A DNA stretch of 19,290 nt from Candidatus Altarchaeales archaeon WOR_SM1_86-2 (GCA_001723855.1 MCBC01000099.1:1-19290); one strand, 5' to 3'; counted from the stretch's first letter, positions 1 to 7,719 are shown. A program made the numbers and translations. The notes: generated by a model from the letters alone, not told the origin.

Positions 1-495
1 AATCCAAACCGTTTCGATCCCTACAAACAATTCAAGTTCCGCGTTAAGTGGGATGGTCGATATGTTGCAGGGATTTCCATGGTAAGCGGGCTAAGGAGAA
101 CGACAGAGGTTGTCATTCACCGCGAGGGCGGGGACCCCAGTTCTTCCAGGAAATCCCCCGGGCAGACGACCTATGAGCCGATCGTTCTGATAAGAGGCCG
201 CACCCACGATGAGGCATTCGAAAAATGGGCAAACAAGGTATGGAAATTCGGCGCAGGCGCAGGCGCCGAGGCGTCGCTGAAAGACTTTCGAAAAGATATA
301 ATCATAGACCTGTTTAACGAGGCAGGGCAAAAAGTGATGTCGTTCAAAGTTTACCGGTGCTGGCCTTCTGAGTATGTTGCGTTAGGAGAGCTGGATGCTA
401 ATGATACCTGCACCGCTTTCGAGTCCATAACCCTTCAGCATGAGGGCTGGGAACGCGACACCGATGTTAAAGAGCCCAATGAACCCAGTTTTTAA
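1..495 (+). CDS. Contractile injection system / phage tail-tube protein, 5' end outside window
   Basis: The reading frame is open from base 1, so the true start lies left of the window; 164 residues are visible. The internal ATG at 79 is not the likely start, because the residues before it (FDPYKQFKFRVKWDG) are typical of the N-terminus of gp19-like tube proteins. The C-terminal motif LQHEGWERD is also characteristic of the TIGR02241/Afp1-Pvc1 tube family. Such proteins stack as hexameric rings to form the inner tube of contractile tails and of extracellular contractile injection systems. No sheath, baseplate, spike or AAA ATPase gene lies to the right, so the rest of such a locus, if present, must lie to the left. 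Base composition is close to the housekeeping genes. The family call is firm; phage tail versus injection system cannot be decided here. Confidence 0.85.
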   Translation, partial: NPNRFDPYKQFKFRVKWDGRYVAGISMVSGLRRTTEVVIHREGGDPSSSRKSPGQTTYEPIVLIRGRTHDEAFEKWANKVWKFGAGAGAEASLKDFRKDIIIDLFNEAGQKVMSFKVYRCWPSEYVALGELDANDTCTAFESITLQHEGWERDTDVKEPNEPSF

Positions 496-541
496 TTCTT
501 TCAATAAATAAGGGAAGTGAAAATAGAGAACAGATTAAATC

Positions 542-583
542 TCACCCCGCCTTCTCCATCTCGCGCTCCTTCTTTTTCTTAAC
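542..583 (-). pseudogene. Displaced copy of the atpD 3' terminus
   Basis: Read on the minus strand these 42 bases encode VKKKKEREMEKAG followed by a TGA stop. The intact atpD ends VKKKKDREMEKAG at 3086-3127. By hand alignment 39 of 42 bases are identical, and the three differences all fall at third codon positions; two are silent and one gives Glu for Asp. Similarity stops abruptly at both ends. It is a gene-end fragment with no start and cannot be expressed on its own. It marks the left edge of the nuclease-methyltransferase cassette. Confidence 0.85.
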
Positions 584-631
584 CGCTATAAGAGTTTTTG
601 TGAATATAGATTAAATTCGGTAGAGGAATTT

Positions 632-640
632 TTTATATAT
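632..640 (+). promoter_or_regulatory. TATA box of the nuclease-methyltransferase cassette
   Basis: The sequence TTTATATAT is centred about 23 bases before the ATG at 659. Archaeal TATA boxes lie about 25 bases before the transcription start, so the mRNA would begin at or very near the start codon. No Shine-Dalgarno sequence precedes the ATG, which agrees with a leaderless transcript. Confidence 0.5.
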
Positions 641-658
641 GTTGGATAATATATAACG

Positions 659-2161
659 ATGAAAATATTTGATTTCAGCGCAAATGTAGTCGATAGAATT
701 GTAAGTGAATTACGGGACGCAGAAAAATTTATTCGGATTGCAATCTTTCAGCTGCACAACAAAGATGTATCCAAAGCATTAAATGAGAAATTAAAGGAGG
801 GGGTGACAGTAGAAGTATTCACGTTGCCATATGACAGCATCAATGAAGATATACGGGTTGAAGTTACAAAATTATTTAAAAATCTTGAGGAAAATGGTGC
901 TAAACTCTATTTTTGTAGATGGAATGTTGGAGACCCGGAGAGGACTTCAACAGCAGTTGGCAGATGGTATTCATTTCACGGCAAATTTGTTGTTACAGAA
1001 AAATGTGCCATTGCACTATCTGCAAACTTTACTCAATACAGCGAATTAGATGCGTTGATTATTTTTAAAAATGAAAAGGATAAAATCAAAGAATACAATA
1101 AAAAATTTGATGAACTCATTGATTTATACATACGAGAAACTTCCGGTTATATTGGAACAATCAGGCAAAAGATAATTGATACTAATTTACCTAGAATTTC
1201 ATCGGTATTTGAGTTGCCCCCTGTTATAGAAACCGAAACGCACATAAATCACTGGATCAGGCATTATCCCTCTTCTCTTTGCCCAGGAGATGTACCAGTT
1301 GAAGACAGATTATATTTAACACCTTTTGACTGCCGAGGAAGAAATTTTATTATGGGTTTGATGTCAGAAGCCTCTGAATTTGTCTATCTCTCAACAGAAA
1401 GTTTCACAGACCTTAATTTTTCAAAATTCTTAATGAAAATAAGGTCCAGAGGACTTGATATTAGAATACTGAGCGGTGCAACAAGCATGGATTTTACAGA
1501 TAGAATGCAAAATATGCTTCGTGAACTTTTAGCAAATGATGTTAAAATCAGAACCACTGAAAAAGACATTCACGCGAAACTCATTATAACAGATAAGCAT
1601 GTGGCAATTACATCGGTAAATCTCAATAAGATAAATCTTGGATTTAAGAAAACAAACCAATATTGGAGAGAAAATACCGAGTCAATATCAATTTGTAGTG
1701 ATCCTAAAATTTTATCGCAGGCTAAAAATCAGTACCTTAATATTTTTAATGACAGCATTGATATTGAAAATATATTAGCAGAAAAGATAGAAAATCTTGT
1801 TGGAAGTATGTTTACCTCAACATTTGGTCTCCGATCAAGAAAAGAGGTGAAAAAACTTTTTGCACAATTAATTATCAGAAAGGAAATTCAGGTAAAAAAA
1901 TTTGTTCTGGGTATTGGTAAAATGACCGATAAGTTGATGAAGTATTTCAATAGAAATATGGTTGAGAAAAACGACTTCTTTTTGTCTTTGATACTTTATC
2001 ATTTATCTGAAAGAAAACATGATTTTGATCAATTAAATGAGAAATTAAGCATACTTAACACTGAAATAAACTTGAGCGGGTTACTTGAGTTATTGTTAAA
2101 TGAAAACTTTATTGAGAAAGCAGATGATTTTTACAAAATTAAATTAGACAAATTGTTTTAA
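659..2161 (+). CDS. Phospholipase D-superfamily nuclease, two HKD motifs
   Basis: A 500-residue protein with two PLD-type catalytic motifs. The first, HGKFVVTE, has His107 and Lys109, but Glu114 where Asp is usual; SANF follows. The second, HAKLIITD, is canonical (His305, Lys307, Asp312) and is followed by TSVNLN. Each HKD half is preceded by a beta/alpha segment (about residues 10-130 and 230-345). Residues about 370-500 are mostly helical and end in a winged-helix-like segment that could bind DNA or a partner. PLD-family enzymes include the restriction endonucleases BfiI and NgoFVII. The gene lies 15 bases upstream of a DNA methyltransferase gene on the same strand, so a restriction or defence nuclease is the best inference; a phospholipase role is unlikely since no signal peptide is present. 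The sequence is A+T rich. Confidence 0.75.
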   Translation: MKIFDFSANVVDRIVSELRDAEKFIRIAIFQLHNKDVSKALNEKLKEGVTVEVFTLPYDSINEDIRVEVTKLFKNLEENGAKLYFCRWNVGDPERTSTAVGRWYSFHGKFVVTEKCAIALSANFTQYSELDALIIFKNEKDKIKEYNKKFDELIDLYIRETSGYIGTIRQKIIDTNLPRISSVFELPPVIETETHINHWIRHYPSSLCPGDVPVEDRLYLTPFDCRGRNFIMGLMSEASEFVYLSTESFTDLNFSKFLMKIRSRGLDIRILSGATSMDFTDRMQNMLRELLANDVKIRTTEKDIHAKLIITDKHVAITSVNLNKINLGFKKTNQYWRENTESISICSDPKILSQAKNQYLNIFNDSIDIENILAEKIENLVGSMFTSTFGLRSRKEVKKLFAQLIIRKEIQVKKFVLGIGKMTDKLMKYFNRNMVEKNDFFLSLILYHLSERKHDFDQLNEKLSILNTEINLSGLLELLLNENFIEKADDFYKIKLDKLF

Positions 2162-2176
2162 TGAAAATTCGTAAAA

Positions 2177-3070
2177 ATGAAGTGTGATATAATCCATGAG
2201 GATTGCGAACAATATCTTAAAGGGAACTTGACTGAAAAGTTCGATTTGAGTTTTTTGGATCCGCCGTTTAATCAAAATAAAGAATATTCGAGTCATAATG
2301 ACAGTATGCCAGAAAAGGATTACTGGGATTGGATGAAGAGAGTTTGTACTTTGATCCTTAAAAATACTTCGGAAGGGGGGGCTATTTATTTCATGCAGCG
2401 GGAAAAAAACACCCAATATGTTTTAGAAACTTTAGAATCTTCTGGCTGGACATTTCAAAACTTAATTATATGGAAGAAAAAAACATCTGCCGTTCCATGC
2501 GAAAAACGGTTTGGAAAACACTACCAGATAATAGTGTTTGCAACAAAAGGTGAAACACCTCGTGTCTTCAATAAATTGCGGATTAATCCGCCTTTATTAG
2601 TGACAGAAAAGCACCACCGTCCAAGAGGGGTGTATGTCACCGATGTCTGGGATGATATCCGGGAACTAACTTCAGGTTATTTTGCAGGGGATGAACCATT
2701 AAGATTTAAAAATGGCGAGCGCGCTCATAAACAGCAGTCACCGGTCCGATTACTTGCAAGAATAATTTTATCTTCTTCAAAAGTCAGTGATACGGTTTTT
2801 GACCCGTTTGCTGGAACAGGGACTACCCTTGTTGCTGCAAGGCAATTACAACGAAATTCGATTGGAATTGAAATTGACCCCACTAATGTCTCTTTTATTG
2901 AGAATAGACTTTCTCAAGAGCGGAGAAGTGACAATATACTGAAATGTAGGGATTATTATATTTACACTGAAAATTTAGATCGTATTTGGCCTCTCCAGGA
3001 GAAAGGAGGAAAAGGACAGACCACACTAAAATCATATAATCTCCAGCATCCCTCAGAGATTCTCTCTTAA
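2177..3070 (+). CDS. Site-specific DNA methyltransferase, beta class (N4-cytosine or N6-adenine)
   Basis: A 297-residue amino-methyltransferase. Catalytic motif IV, DPPF, lies near the N-terminus (residues 28-31). The AdoMet-binding motif I, FDPFAGTGTT, lies near the C-terminus (208-217), followed by the acidic motif II (IEID, 231-234). Motif X (about HKQQSPVRLL, 185-194) precedes motif I. The order IV...X-I defines the beta class, in which the target-recognition region lies in the middle (about 110-180). The gene follows the PLD nuclease with a 15-base gap and no independent promoter or Shine-Dalgarno sequence, so the two are probably co-transcribed. The likely job is to protect host DNA from the partner nuclease. 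Whether it methylates adenine or cytosine cannot be read from DPPF alone. Confidence 0.85.
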   Translation: MKCDIIHEDCEQYLKGNLTEKFDLSFLDPPFNQNKEYSSHNDSMPEKDYWDWMKRVCTLILKNTSEGGAIYFMQREKNTQYVLETLESSGWTFQNLIIWKKKTSAVPCEKRFGKHYQIIVFATKGETPRVFNKLRINPPLLVTEKHHRPRGVYVTDVWDDIRELTSGYFAGDEPLRFKNGERAHKQQSPVRLLARIILSSSKVSDTVFDPFAGTGTTLVAARQLQRNSIGIEIDPTNVSFIENRLSQERRSDNILKCRDYYIYTENLDRIWPLQEKGGKGQTTLKSYNLQHPSEILS

Positions 3071-3085
3071 GAAAAAGCCCAACCT

Positions 3086-3727
3086 TCACCCAGCCTTCTC
3101 CATCTCGCGATCCTTCTTTTTCTTGACGGTCTTCAGCCGGAAGAAGTTTTCGCGCTCCATTTCCTCGAGTTTGGCGGTGATGTATTTTTTTGTGCGGGTC
3201 AATTCAGGGATCATCACGTATTCCAGGGCGTTAACCCTCCTCTTCGTCTTCACGATCTCATCAGAAAGCCGCTTTAACGTCTCCTCGGTCTCAACCAACT
3301 CAAGGATCTCATTTTTAGCCTGGTTGAAGTCGTCAACGGCGCGGTCAAGGTGGGTGGAGGTGAACATCAGGGAATAGCCCCTCTTTTTTTCATCCTCCCG
3401 AGTGTATTCTATCTTGGGTATCCGGACGCCCATAACGTTCGCAAGCTTCAATTCTATCTCCGGCATCTCAGGGATGCTTTCCGCGATCGACCCGACCTCC
3501 AGAACGCCTGTAATCGCTTGTTCTTTAATCAAAGAATTAAAGCCGCTGTCCATGGTTGAAGCCAGGTTGTCCCTGACCCCCCTCGCCTTCTTTGCCGCCT
3601 CAAAAAACTGCATAACAAGCGAATCCCTCTTCTTCCTCAGCAGTTTATGTCCTTTCTGCGCCAGCTTTATGCGGTTCTTTGTCCGCAAAAGCATCATCCT
3701 GGTTGGGTTAACGGCTCTTTGAGGCAT
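3086..3727 (-). CDS. atpD: A-type ATP synthase subunit D
   Basis: A 213-residue protein with the family's typical start (NPTRMMLLRTKNRIKLA) and the long N- and C-terminal coiled-coil helices that form the central rotor shaft of the archaeal A1Ao ATP synthase; length is normal. It is the last gene of a leftward run downstream of RNase J. The other ATP synthase subunits, which often precede atpD in one operon, are not in the window, so atpD appears detached from them here. Its last 14 codons, stop included, are duplicated at 542-583. In a displacement model the present 3' end was supplied by the inserted cassette. Confidence 0.95.
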   Translation of the reverse strand: MPQRAVNPTRMMLLRTKNRIKLAQKGHKLLRKKRDSLVMQFFEAAKKARGVRDNLASTMDSGFNSLIKEQAITGVLEVGSIAESIPEMPEIELKLANVMGVRIPKIEYTREDEKKRGYSLMFTSTHLDRAVDDFNQAKNEILELVETEETLKRLSDEIVKTKRRVNALEYVMIPELTRTKKYITAKLEEMERENFFRLKTVKKKKDREMEKAG

Positions 3728-3768
3728 TTTTTATTATACGAATTTTTTTAAGAAGTTTTAAATAAAAA

Positions 3769-5073
3769 TTAAATTTCAATTGAAGATCCATTATCAAGCA
3801 AGTGCACGTTCTTGTTGATCTCATAGCCCTCCTCGGAGGCAAGATTGGCGTAATTCGCCCTCATCTCGATCCCGCCGTGGGCGGGGATGATCCGCTCCGG
3901 CTTGAGTAAATTTAATAACCTCCTGTGGTCCTCTTTTGATGCATGCCCTGAAACATGAATGTCCCTGAAGATCCTTACCCCAAACGATTTCAGTTTTCTT
4001 TCAAGGACATAGCGGTTTGTCTCGTTCACGGGATTTGGGATAACCTCCGTGCAGAACACTATGTTATCCTTTTTTCTGAACCCGAACGGGAATTTGCTGT
4101 CAGCCATCCGGCATAACACGGATTTTTGCTCGCCCTGGTGCCCGGTGACCAGGAGGAGATAATCCTCCCTTCTGCCCTTGTCGATCTTTTTAAGTGCGTT
4201 GCCGACGGCCTTGGCATTGGCAAAAATCTCGGCATGGGGCGGGATCTCCAGTAAGCCGAAGCGTTTGGCAAGCTGCACCTGGAAGTGCAGCGATCTGCCG
4301 AGTATTACAGGAACCCTCCCCATATACTCCGCCATATCCAGTATCGCCTGGATTCGCTCTATGTGACTTGAGAAAGTTGTCGAGATTATGAGCCCCTTGC
4401 TGTCCGCGATAGACTCGAACACATCCTTGACATTGGCTCTTGCAACCATCTCGGAGGGTGTTTTCCCGGTCTCCCCGGCCCTTACGGATTCAACTATAAA
4501 TGCCTTAACACCCTCTTTTCCAATTTGCTTTAACCTGTGGTAATCAGGGGCAGCAATCTTGGAATGATTATCCAGTTTAAAATCGTTCGCGTAGACAACG
4601 ATCCCCTCAGGAGTGTACAATACGGGGATCGATGTATGGGGTATCGAATGGGTTATTTCGATCAACTCCACGCGCAACTCCTGGTTTGACCTGGATTTTA
4701 CATCGAACGGGTCCCCGTACCCCCTTGCGTAAAAATCCCCCTCCTTATACTCTTTTCTCCCTATCTCGGCGGCATAGGGGGTTGTTATTATCGGGACCTT
4801 CGGCTTCGTGAACATCGTGCCCCCGACATGATCCAAATGGCCGTGAGAAACCACCTGGGCGATCACGTTGTCCAGCATCTTATGATCAGGAATGATCTTC
4901 ATCCGAACCAGCTCGTCAAGTTTAAATTTTCTCATTTCATAGGATTCGGTATCATACAGCTGCAGGGTATCAAGCCTGAGTCCGTTGTCGACAGCGATCG
5001 TTTCACCCCCGACCGTAACACCGGTCATGTTCCTCCCGACAGCATTATATCCTCCGACAGCAGTTATCTTCAT
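3769..5073 (-). CDS. rnj: Archaeal RNase J, 5'-3' exoribonuclease of the beta-CASP family
   Basis: A 434-residue metallo-beta-lactamase/beta-CASP nuclease. Motif 2, SHGHLDH, is at residues 76-82 and supplies most zinc ligands. Further ligands lie in THSIPH (141-146) and ANDFKLD (162-168). The beta-CASP insertion occupies the middle, and its closing motifs VSGHAS (374-379) and PAHGG (397-401) are intact. Archaeal RNase J degrades RNA from the 5' end and lacks the N-terminal KH domains of the aCPSF1-type enzymes, as here. The gene ends 41 bases before atpD and follows pcc1 on the same strand. A TATA-like TTTATAAG stretch at about 5092-5099 may give it a separate promoter. Confidence 0.92.
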   Translation of the reverse strand: MKITAVGGYNAVGRNMTGVTVGGETIAVDNGLRLDTLQLYDTESYEMRKFKLDELVRMKIIPDHKMLDNVIAQVVSHGHLDHVGGTMFTKPKVPIITTPYAAEIGRKEYKEGDFYARGYGDPFDVKSRSNQELRVELIEITHSIPHTSIPVLYTPEGIVVYANDFKLDNHSKIAAPDYHRLKQIGKEGVKAFIVESVRAGETGKTPSEMVARANVKDVFESIADSKGLIISTTFSSHIERIQAILDMAEYMGRVPVILGRSLHFQVQLAKRFGLLEIPPHAEIFANAKAVGNALKKIDKGRREDYLLLVTGHQGEQKSVLCRMADSKFPFGFRKKDNIVFCTEVIPNPVNETNRYVLERKLKSFGVRIFRDIHVSGHASKEDHRRLLNLLKPERIIPAHGGIEMRANYANLASEEGYEINKNVHLLDNGSSIEI

Positions 5074-5116
5074 CTTAATTTATTTAATTGGATTTATAAG
5101 AATAATAATAAAAAGA

Positions 5117-5353
5117 TTATCTAACCACGTCACAGCACATCACCACCCACCTGAAATATGTATTCAGTGCAGCACGCAGCGCATTTAAATCCTTCGCAGT
5201 TATATGGAGATTTAAGCCTCCCTCATCGCAGGCTACCCCTACACTTGATCTTTGCATTTCATCTCCAACGGCATCTATCTCCACACCCATTGCTTCACAG
5301 CAGATTTTTGCGGCTTGCTTGGGCATACCTATATTTATCGACAGTTCATTCAT
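5117..5353 (-). CDS. pcc1: KEOPS complex subunit Pcc1
   Basis: A 78-residue protein with the Pcc1 signature near its C-terminus (LHITAKDLNALRAALNTYFRW), where one residue is left off here: LHITAKDLNALRAALNTYF. Pcc1 dimerises and is the tRNA-binding subunit of KEOPS, which with Kae1, Bud32 and Cgi121 makes the t6A modification at position 37 of ANN-decoding tRNAs. Length is normal for an archaeal Pcc1. Its ATG overlaps the TGA of the upstream propeller-protein gene (ATGA type), implying co-transcription and translational coupling. The last residues (VVMCCDVVR) are unusually cysteine-rich. Other KEOPS genes are not in the window. Confidence 0.8.
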   Translation of the reverse strand: MNELSINIGMPKQAAKICCEAMGVEIDAVGDEMQRSSVGVACDEGGLNLHITAKDLNALRAALNTYFRWVVMCCDVVR

Positions 5354-6495
5354 AGTTCCCTCTTTAACAAAAGCATCCCTGCTATGATTATTATCGCTGT
5401 TCCAATAATCGATGCCGTGATTATCAAATTCAGGTTCAACAAACCAGAAGTCGGGGGAGGTGCTTCCCCGGCGGTTATATTTGATATGGTGATATTTGGT
5501 GCATCCTCTATCCTTACCTCCGTGATCTCATCCTCCGCCTCTTTCTTAAAGGTCCATACAAATAGATTTTCATATCCAGCTTCATCGGATTGATAGGTCA
5601 CATAAAGGCTATCGCTGAATACCGCGGACGGGTCCGATTCCCGGGATTCAGGGGTCGTGAGTTGATGCTCTGACATGAGATTGAACTGCTCCGGATCCCC
5701 GAGATATTCTTTCACAAATATATCGTAATTCCCTTTCTCATCCGATGCATATGCTATGTAAAATGTATTCTCCGAGTATGTTATTGACGGATATTGTTGA
5801 GAAAATTCGTTATCCGTGATCTGGTATTTTTCATTGTGAAAATCAAAATTCTTGTCATACTTCTTTACAAACACATCATCATTCCCGCCCTCATCTGATG
5901 TATAGGTAACATAAAAAGAATCCCCCATATATGAGATAGACGGATGCCCCTGGAATGACGGCTTGGTTGAGATGGGATACCTGGCAAGATACGTAAAATT
6001 TTCATCATATTTTCGTACAAATATATCACCCCCGCGGGCATCCGATGCATATACCACATAAAAGGCGTTATCAGAATAAGCAATTGAAGGATGCGATTGG
6101 TTCTCCGCCTGGTCTGTGATACGATAACTTTCAACAAGACCAAAGTCTTTATCGAACTTTTTTACAAAGATATTGAAACTTTCGCCTTCGCTTTCCTTTG
6201 ATGCATAAGCAACATAAAAGTGGTTATCTGCATAGATCAGCGACGGATGAGAATATAAAAGGACTTCACCGGTGACCCTGTATTTTTTTATCAACTCAAG
6301 GCCTTTGTCATATTCCCCGACAAAAATGCCTGACCCCGAGATGTATGCGACATAAAATCTACCCCCCTCCGCCGTCATCGAGGGGCATTCCTCATTTGCG
6401 GGCTCGCTCGTGATCTGGTAATTCCCCCCATATGCGGCTGTTGATGTTAATGCCAGAGTCGCGCATAAGATTAATGCAGTCAATATTTTTTTCAT
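5350..6495 (-). CDS. Secreted, C-terminally membrane-anchored six-repeat beta-propeller protein
   Basis: A 381-residue protein with a clear signal peptide (residues 1 to about 23, cleaved near AAYGG) and a single C-terminal transmembrane helix (about 353-376) followed by KREL, so the body should face the outside. Between them are six tandem repeats of about 48-53 residues. Each has the pattern HPSI-Y-x-FYV-YASDE, then IFVKKYDK and a YxIT turn, which resembles sialidase-type or WD-like propeller blades; six blades would close one propeller. Enzymatic residues cannot be assigned. A binding or adhesion role is possible but is inference. The gene diverges from the SDR gene and overlaps pcc1 by four bases. 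Confidence 0.75.
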   Translation of the reverse strand: MKKILTALILCATLALTSTAAYGGNYQITSEPANEECPSMTAEGGRFYVAYISGSGIFVGEYDKGLELIKKYRVTGEVLLYSHPSLIYADNHFYVAYASKESEGESFNIFVKKFDKDFGLVESYRITDQAENQSHPSIAYSDNAFYVVYASDARGGDIFVRKYDENFTYLARYPISTKPSFQGHPSISYMGDSFYVTYTSDEGGNDDVFVKKYDKNFDFHNEKYQITDNEFSQQYPSITYSENTFYIAYASDEKGNYDIFVKEYLGDPEQFNLMSEHQLTTPESRESDPSAVFSDSLYVTYQSDEAGYENLFVWTFKKEAEDEITEVRIEDAPNITISNITAGEAPPPTSGLLNLNLIITASIIGTAIIIIAGMLLLKREL

Positions 6496-6545
6496 TATAT
6501 ATATTTATTGAAATAAATTTAACAAAAAGATAAAATATTAAATGA

Positions 6546-6555
6546 AAGGAGGTGA
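6546..6555 (+). promoter_or_regulatory. Strong Shine-Dalgarno site deciding the SDR start
   Basis: AAGGAGGTGA lies seven bases before the ATG at 6563. Most other genes in the window have weak or no such site, so this one is a reliable guide and rules against the ATG at 6542. Confidence 0.75.
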
Positions 6556-6562
6556 ATTAAAG

Positions 6563-7321
6563 ATGAATGAATTATTTGATTTAACGGGAAAAGTGGCGTT
6601 GGTAACCGGAGCAAGCAGGGGTCTGGGAAATGCTATGGCGCTGGGTCTGGCAAAGGCTGGAGCGGATGTTGTTGCAGCGGATATTCTTGCACCATCGGAG
6701 ACGGTGGGCAGGATAAAGGAACTGGGTGGGGAATCTGTTGGAGTAATGGTTGATGTGACAAAGAAATCAGATATCGAGGATATGGTCGGGAAGGCGCTGG
6801 AAAAATTCGGAAGCATAGATATCCTGGTTAACAATGCAGGCATATTGAAGATGGGGCCGACAGAAGATTTCGGCGAAGAAGACTGGATCAAGGTTATATC
6901 CGTCAATCTGAGGGGCCAGTTCTTATGCTCGCAGGCGGTTGGCAGGCAAATGATCAGGCAAAAATCCGGGAATATAATAAATATCGCAAGCGTGGCGGGA
7001 CAATTCGGGTTCCCCATGGCAGCAGCTTACGACTGCTCAAAAGGCGGCGTGATATTGTTAACCAAGGCTTTAGCTGCGGAATGGGCGAAATACAACATAA
7101 GGGTAAATGCTATTGCTCCCGGCGTTTTTGAAACGCCAATGACTGAAGGCATGCTGGACACCGATGAATTCAGGCAGACGATAAGGACAAATGTGCCCAT
7201 GGGCAGATCAGGAAAGCCTGAAGAGCTGGCAGGTGCCGCGGTATTCTTGGCTTCCGAAGCATCAAGTTATATAACGGGGGCGGTTTTGGTGGTTGACGGC
7301 GGATGGACGGCGGGGCTGTAG
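6563..7321 (+). CDS. Short-chain dehydrogenase/reductase (SDR), FabG-like
   Basis: A 252-residue classical SDR. The glycine-rich nucleotide-binding motif TGASRGLG is at residues 15-22, NNAG at 90-93, and the catalytic Ser143, Tyr156 and Lys160 (YDCSK) are present. Asp40 at the end of the second beta strand favours NAD(H) over NADP(H). The end VVDGGWTAGL is typical of FabG-like and sugar-acid dehydrogenases; the substrate cannot be fixed. The start at 6563 is chosen because a near-perfect Shine-Dalgarno sequence (AAGGAGGTGA, 6546-6555) lies 7 bases upstream. The in-frame ATG at 6542 lies before this ribosome site and is less likely. Before the inferred insertions the gene would have been convergent with trpB. 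Confidence 0.85.
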   Translation: MNELFDLTGKVALVTGASRGLGNAMALGLAKAGADVVAADILAPSETVGRIKELGGESVGVMVDVTKKSDIEDMVGKALEKFGSIDILVNNAGILKMGPTEDFGEEDWIKVISVNLRGQFLCSQAVGRQMIRQKSGNIINIASVAGQFGFPMAAAYDCSKGGVILLTKALAAEWAKYNIRVNAIAPGVFETPMTEGMLDTDEFRQTIRTNVPMGRSGKPEELAGAAVFLASEASSYITGAVLVVDGGWTAGL

Positions 7322-7337
7322 CCCGGAACATTTATGC

Positions 7338-7421
7338 TCACAATTCAACCCCCATTATCTCCGCGACTGTATTCACATCATTGTCGCCCCTGCCGGAAAG
7401 GTTCACAACAGCAATATCTTT
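7338..7421 (-). pseudogene. Displaced trpB 3' terminus, copy A (outermost)
   Basis: Minus-strand translation gives a tail containing NLSGRGDNDVNTVAEIMGVEL in frame with a TGA stop; the last 14 residues are NDVNTVAEIMGVEL, against [14 protein letters not shown] in intact TrpB. About 56 of 66 bases from the last codon inward match the intact gene by hand count, and most differences are at third codon positions. It begins 16 bases after the SDR stop codon. Upstream coding sequence is absent, so it is a stranded gene end. Confidence 0.85.
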
Positions 7422-7424
7422 TAT

Positions 7425-7442
7425 TTATAGATAAATCTATAA
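7425..7442 (+). promoter_or_regulatory. Palindromic TATA/operator candidate of the toxin-antitoxin-like pair
   Basis: TTATAGAT and ATCTATAA form perfect 8-bp inverted arms separated by AA, centred about 36 bases before the ATG at 7470. The left arm contains TATA-like sequence. An inverted repeat overlapping a promoter is the usual layout for antitoxin autorepression; that role is inferred here. Confidence 0.45.
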
Positions 7443-7469
7443 TCAATAAAGATTTAAAAAAAAAATAAT

Positions 7470-7718
7470 ATGAGAACTGAAATTAATGATTATATTGTTG
7501 TTGATAGCGAAATTTGTCATGGGAAGCCCACTTTTAAAGGGACCAGGGTCATGGTTTATATAGTTTTGGAGATGCTTGAAGCGGGAGCTACCATCAAGGA
7601 GATTATTGAAGCATATCCCTCCCTGACCGAAAAGCACATCAGGGCTGCCCTGGACTTCGCCGCCAGTCTCACCGAAAAAAGTTTTGAATTGATTCCGACT
7701 CCAGCATATCCAGCATAA
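7470..7718 (+). CDS. DUF433 family antitoxin-like protein
   Basis: An 82-residue protein with the DUF433 hallmark HGKPTFKGTRV (about residues 17-27), then a helical region (MLEAGATIKEIIEAYPSLTE) resembling a small winged-helix/DNA-binding fold. DUF433 proteins are typically paired with DUF5615 PIN-like proteins and are regarded as antitoxins. That is the arrangement here: the stop is followed after one base by the ATG of the partner. It probably neutralises the toxin and represses its own promoter at the palindrome just upstream. Confidence 0.85.
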   Translation: MRTEINDYIVVDSEICHGKPTFKGTRVMVYIVLEMLEAGATIKEIIEAYPSLTEKHIRAALDFAASLTEKSFELIPTPAYPA

Positions 7719-7719
7719 A

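Larger units (their letters stand above)
584..3085. mobile_element. Putative inserted cassette between two atpD tail copies
   Basis: This 2.5-kb segment is bounded on the left by the stranded atpD tail (542-583) and on the right by the real atpD stop codon. It carries only the PLD nuclease and the DNA methyltransferase genes, both pointing toward the atpD gene end, and is visibly richer in A+T than the tail-tube gene and RNase J on either side. No integrase, transposase or terminal inverted repeats were seen. If the cassette is removed, the tail-tube gene and atpD become ordinary convergent neighbours 46 bp apart. That it was inserted is an inference from the duplicated gene end. Confidence 0.6.

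Noticed and set aside
659..3070. A DISARM or BREX locus
   Set aside because: DISARM DrmC is a PLD protein, but the helicase, DUF1998 and other partners are missing, and no BREX core gene is present.
3123..3722. Plus-strand ORFs opposite atpD
   Set aside because: They are antisense to a full-length, recognisable ATP synthase subunit and have no family features.
7338..7421. Terminator or attenuator instead of a trpB fragment
   Set aside because: The sequence encodes the TrpB C-terminus in frame to a stop, with mostly third-position differences, and lacks a hairpin followed by a T-run.
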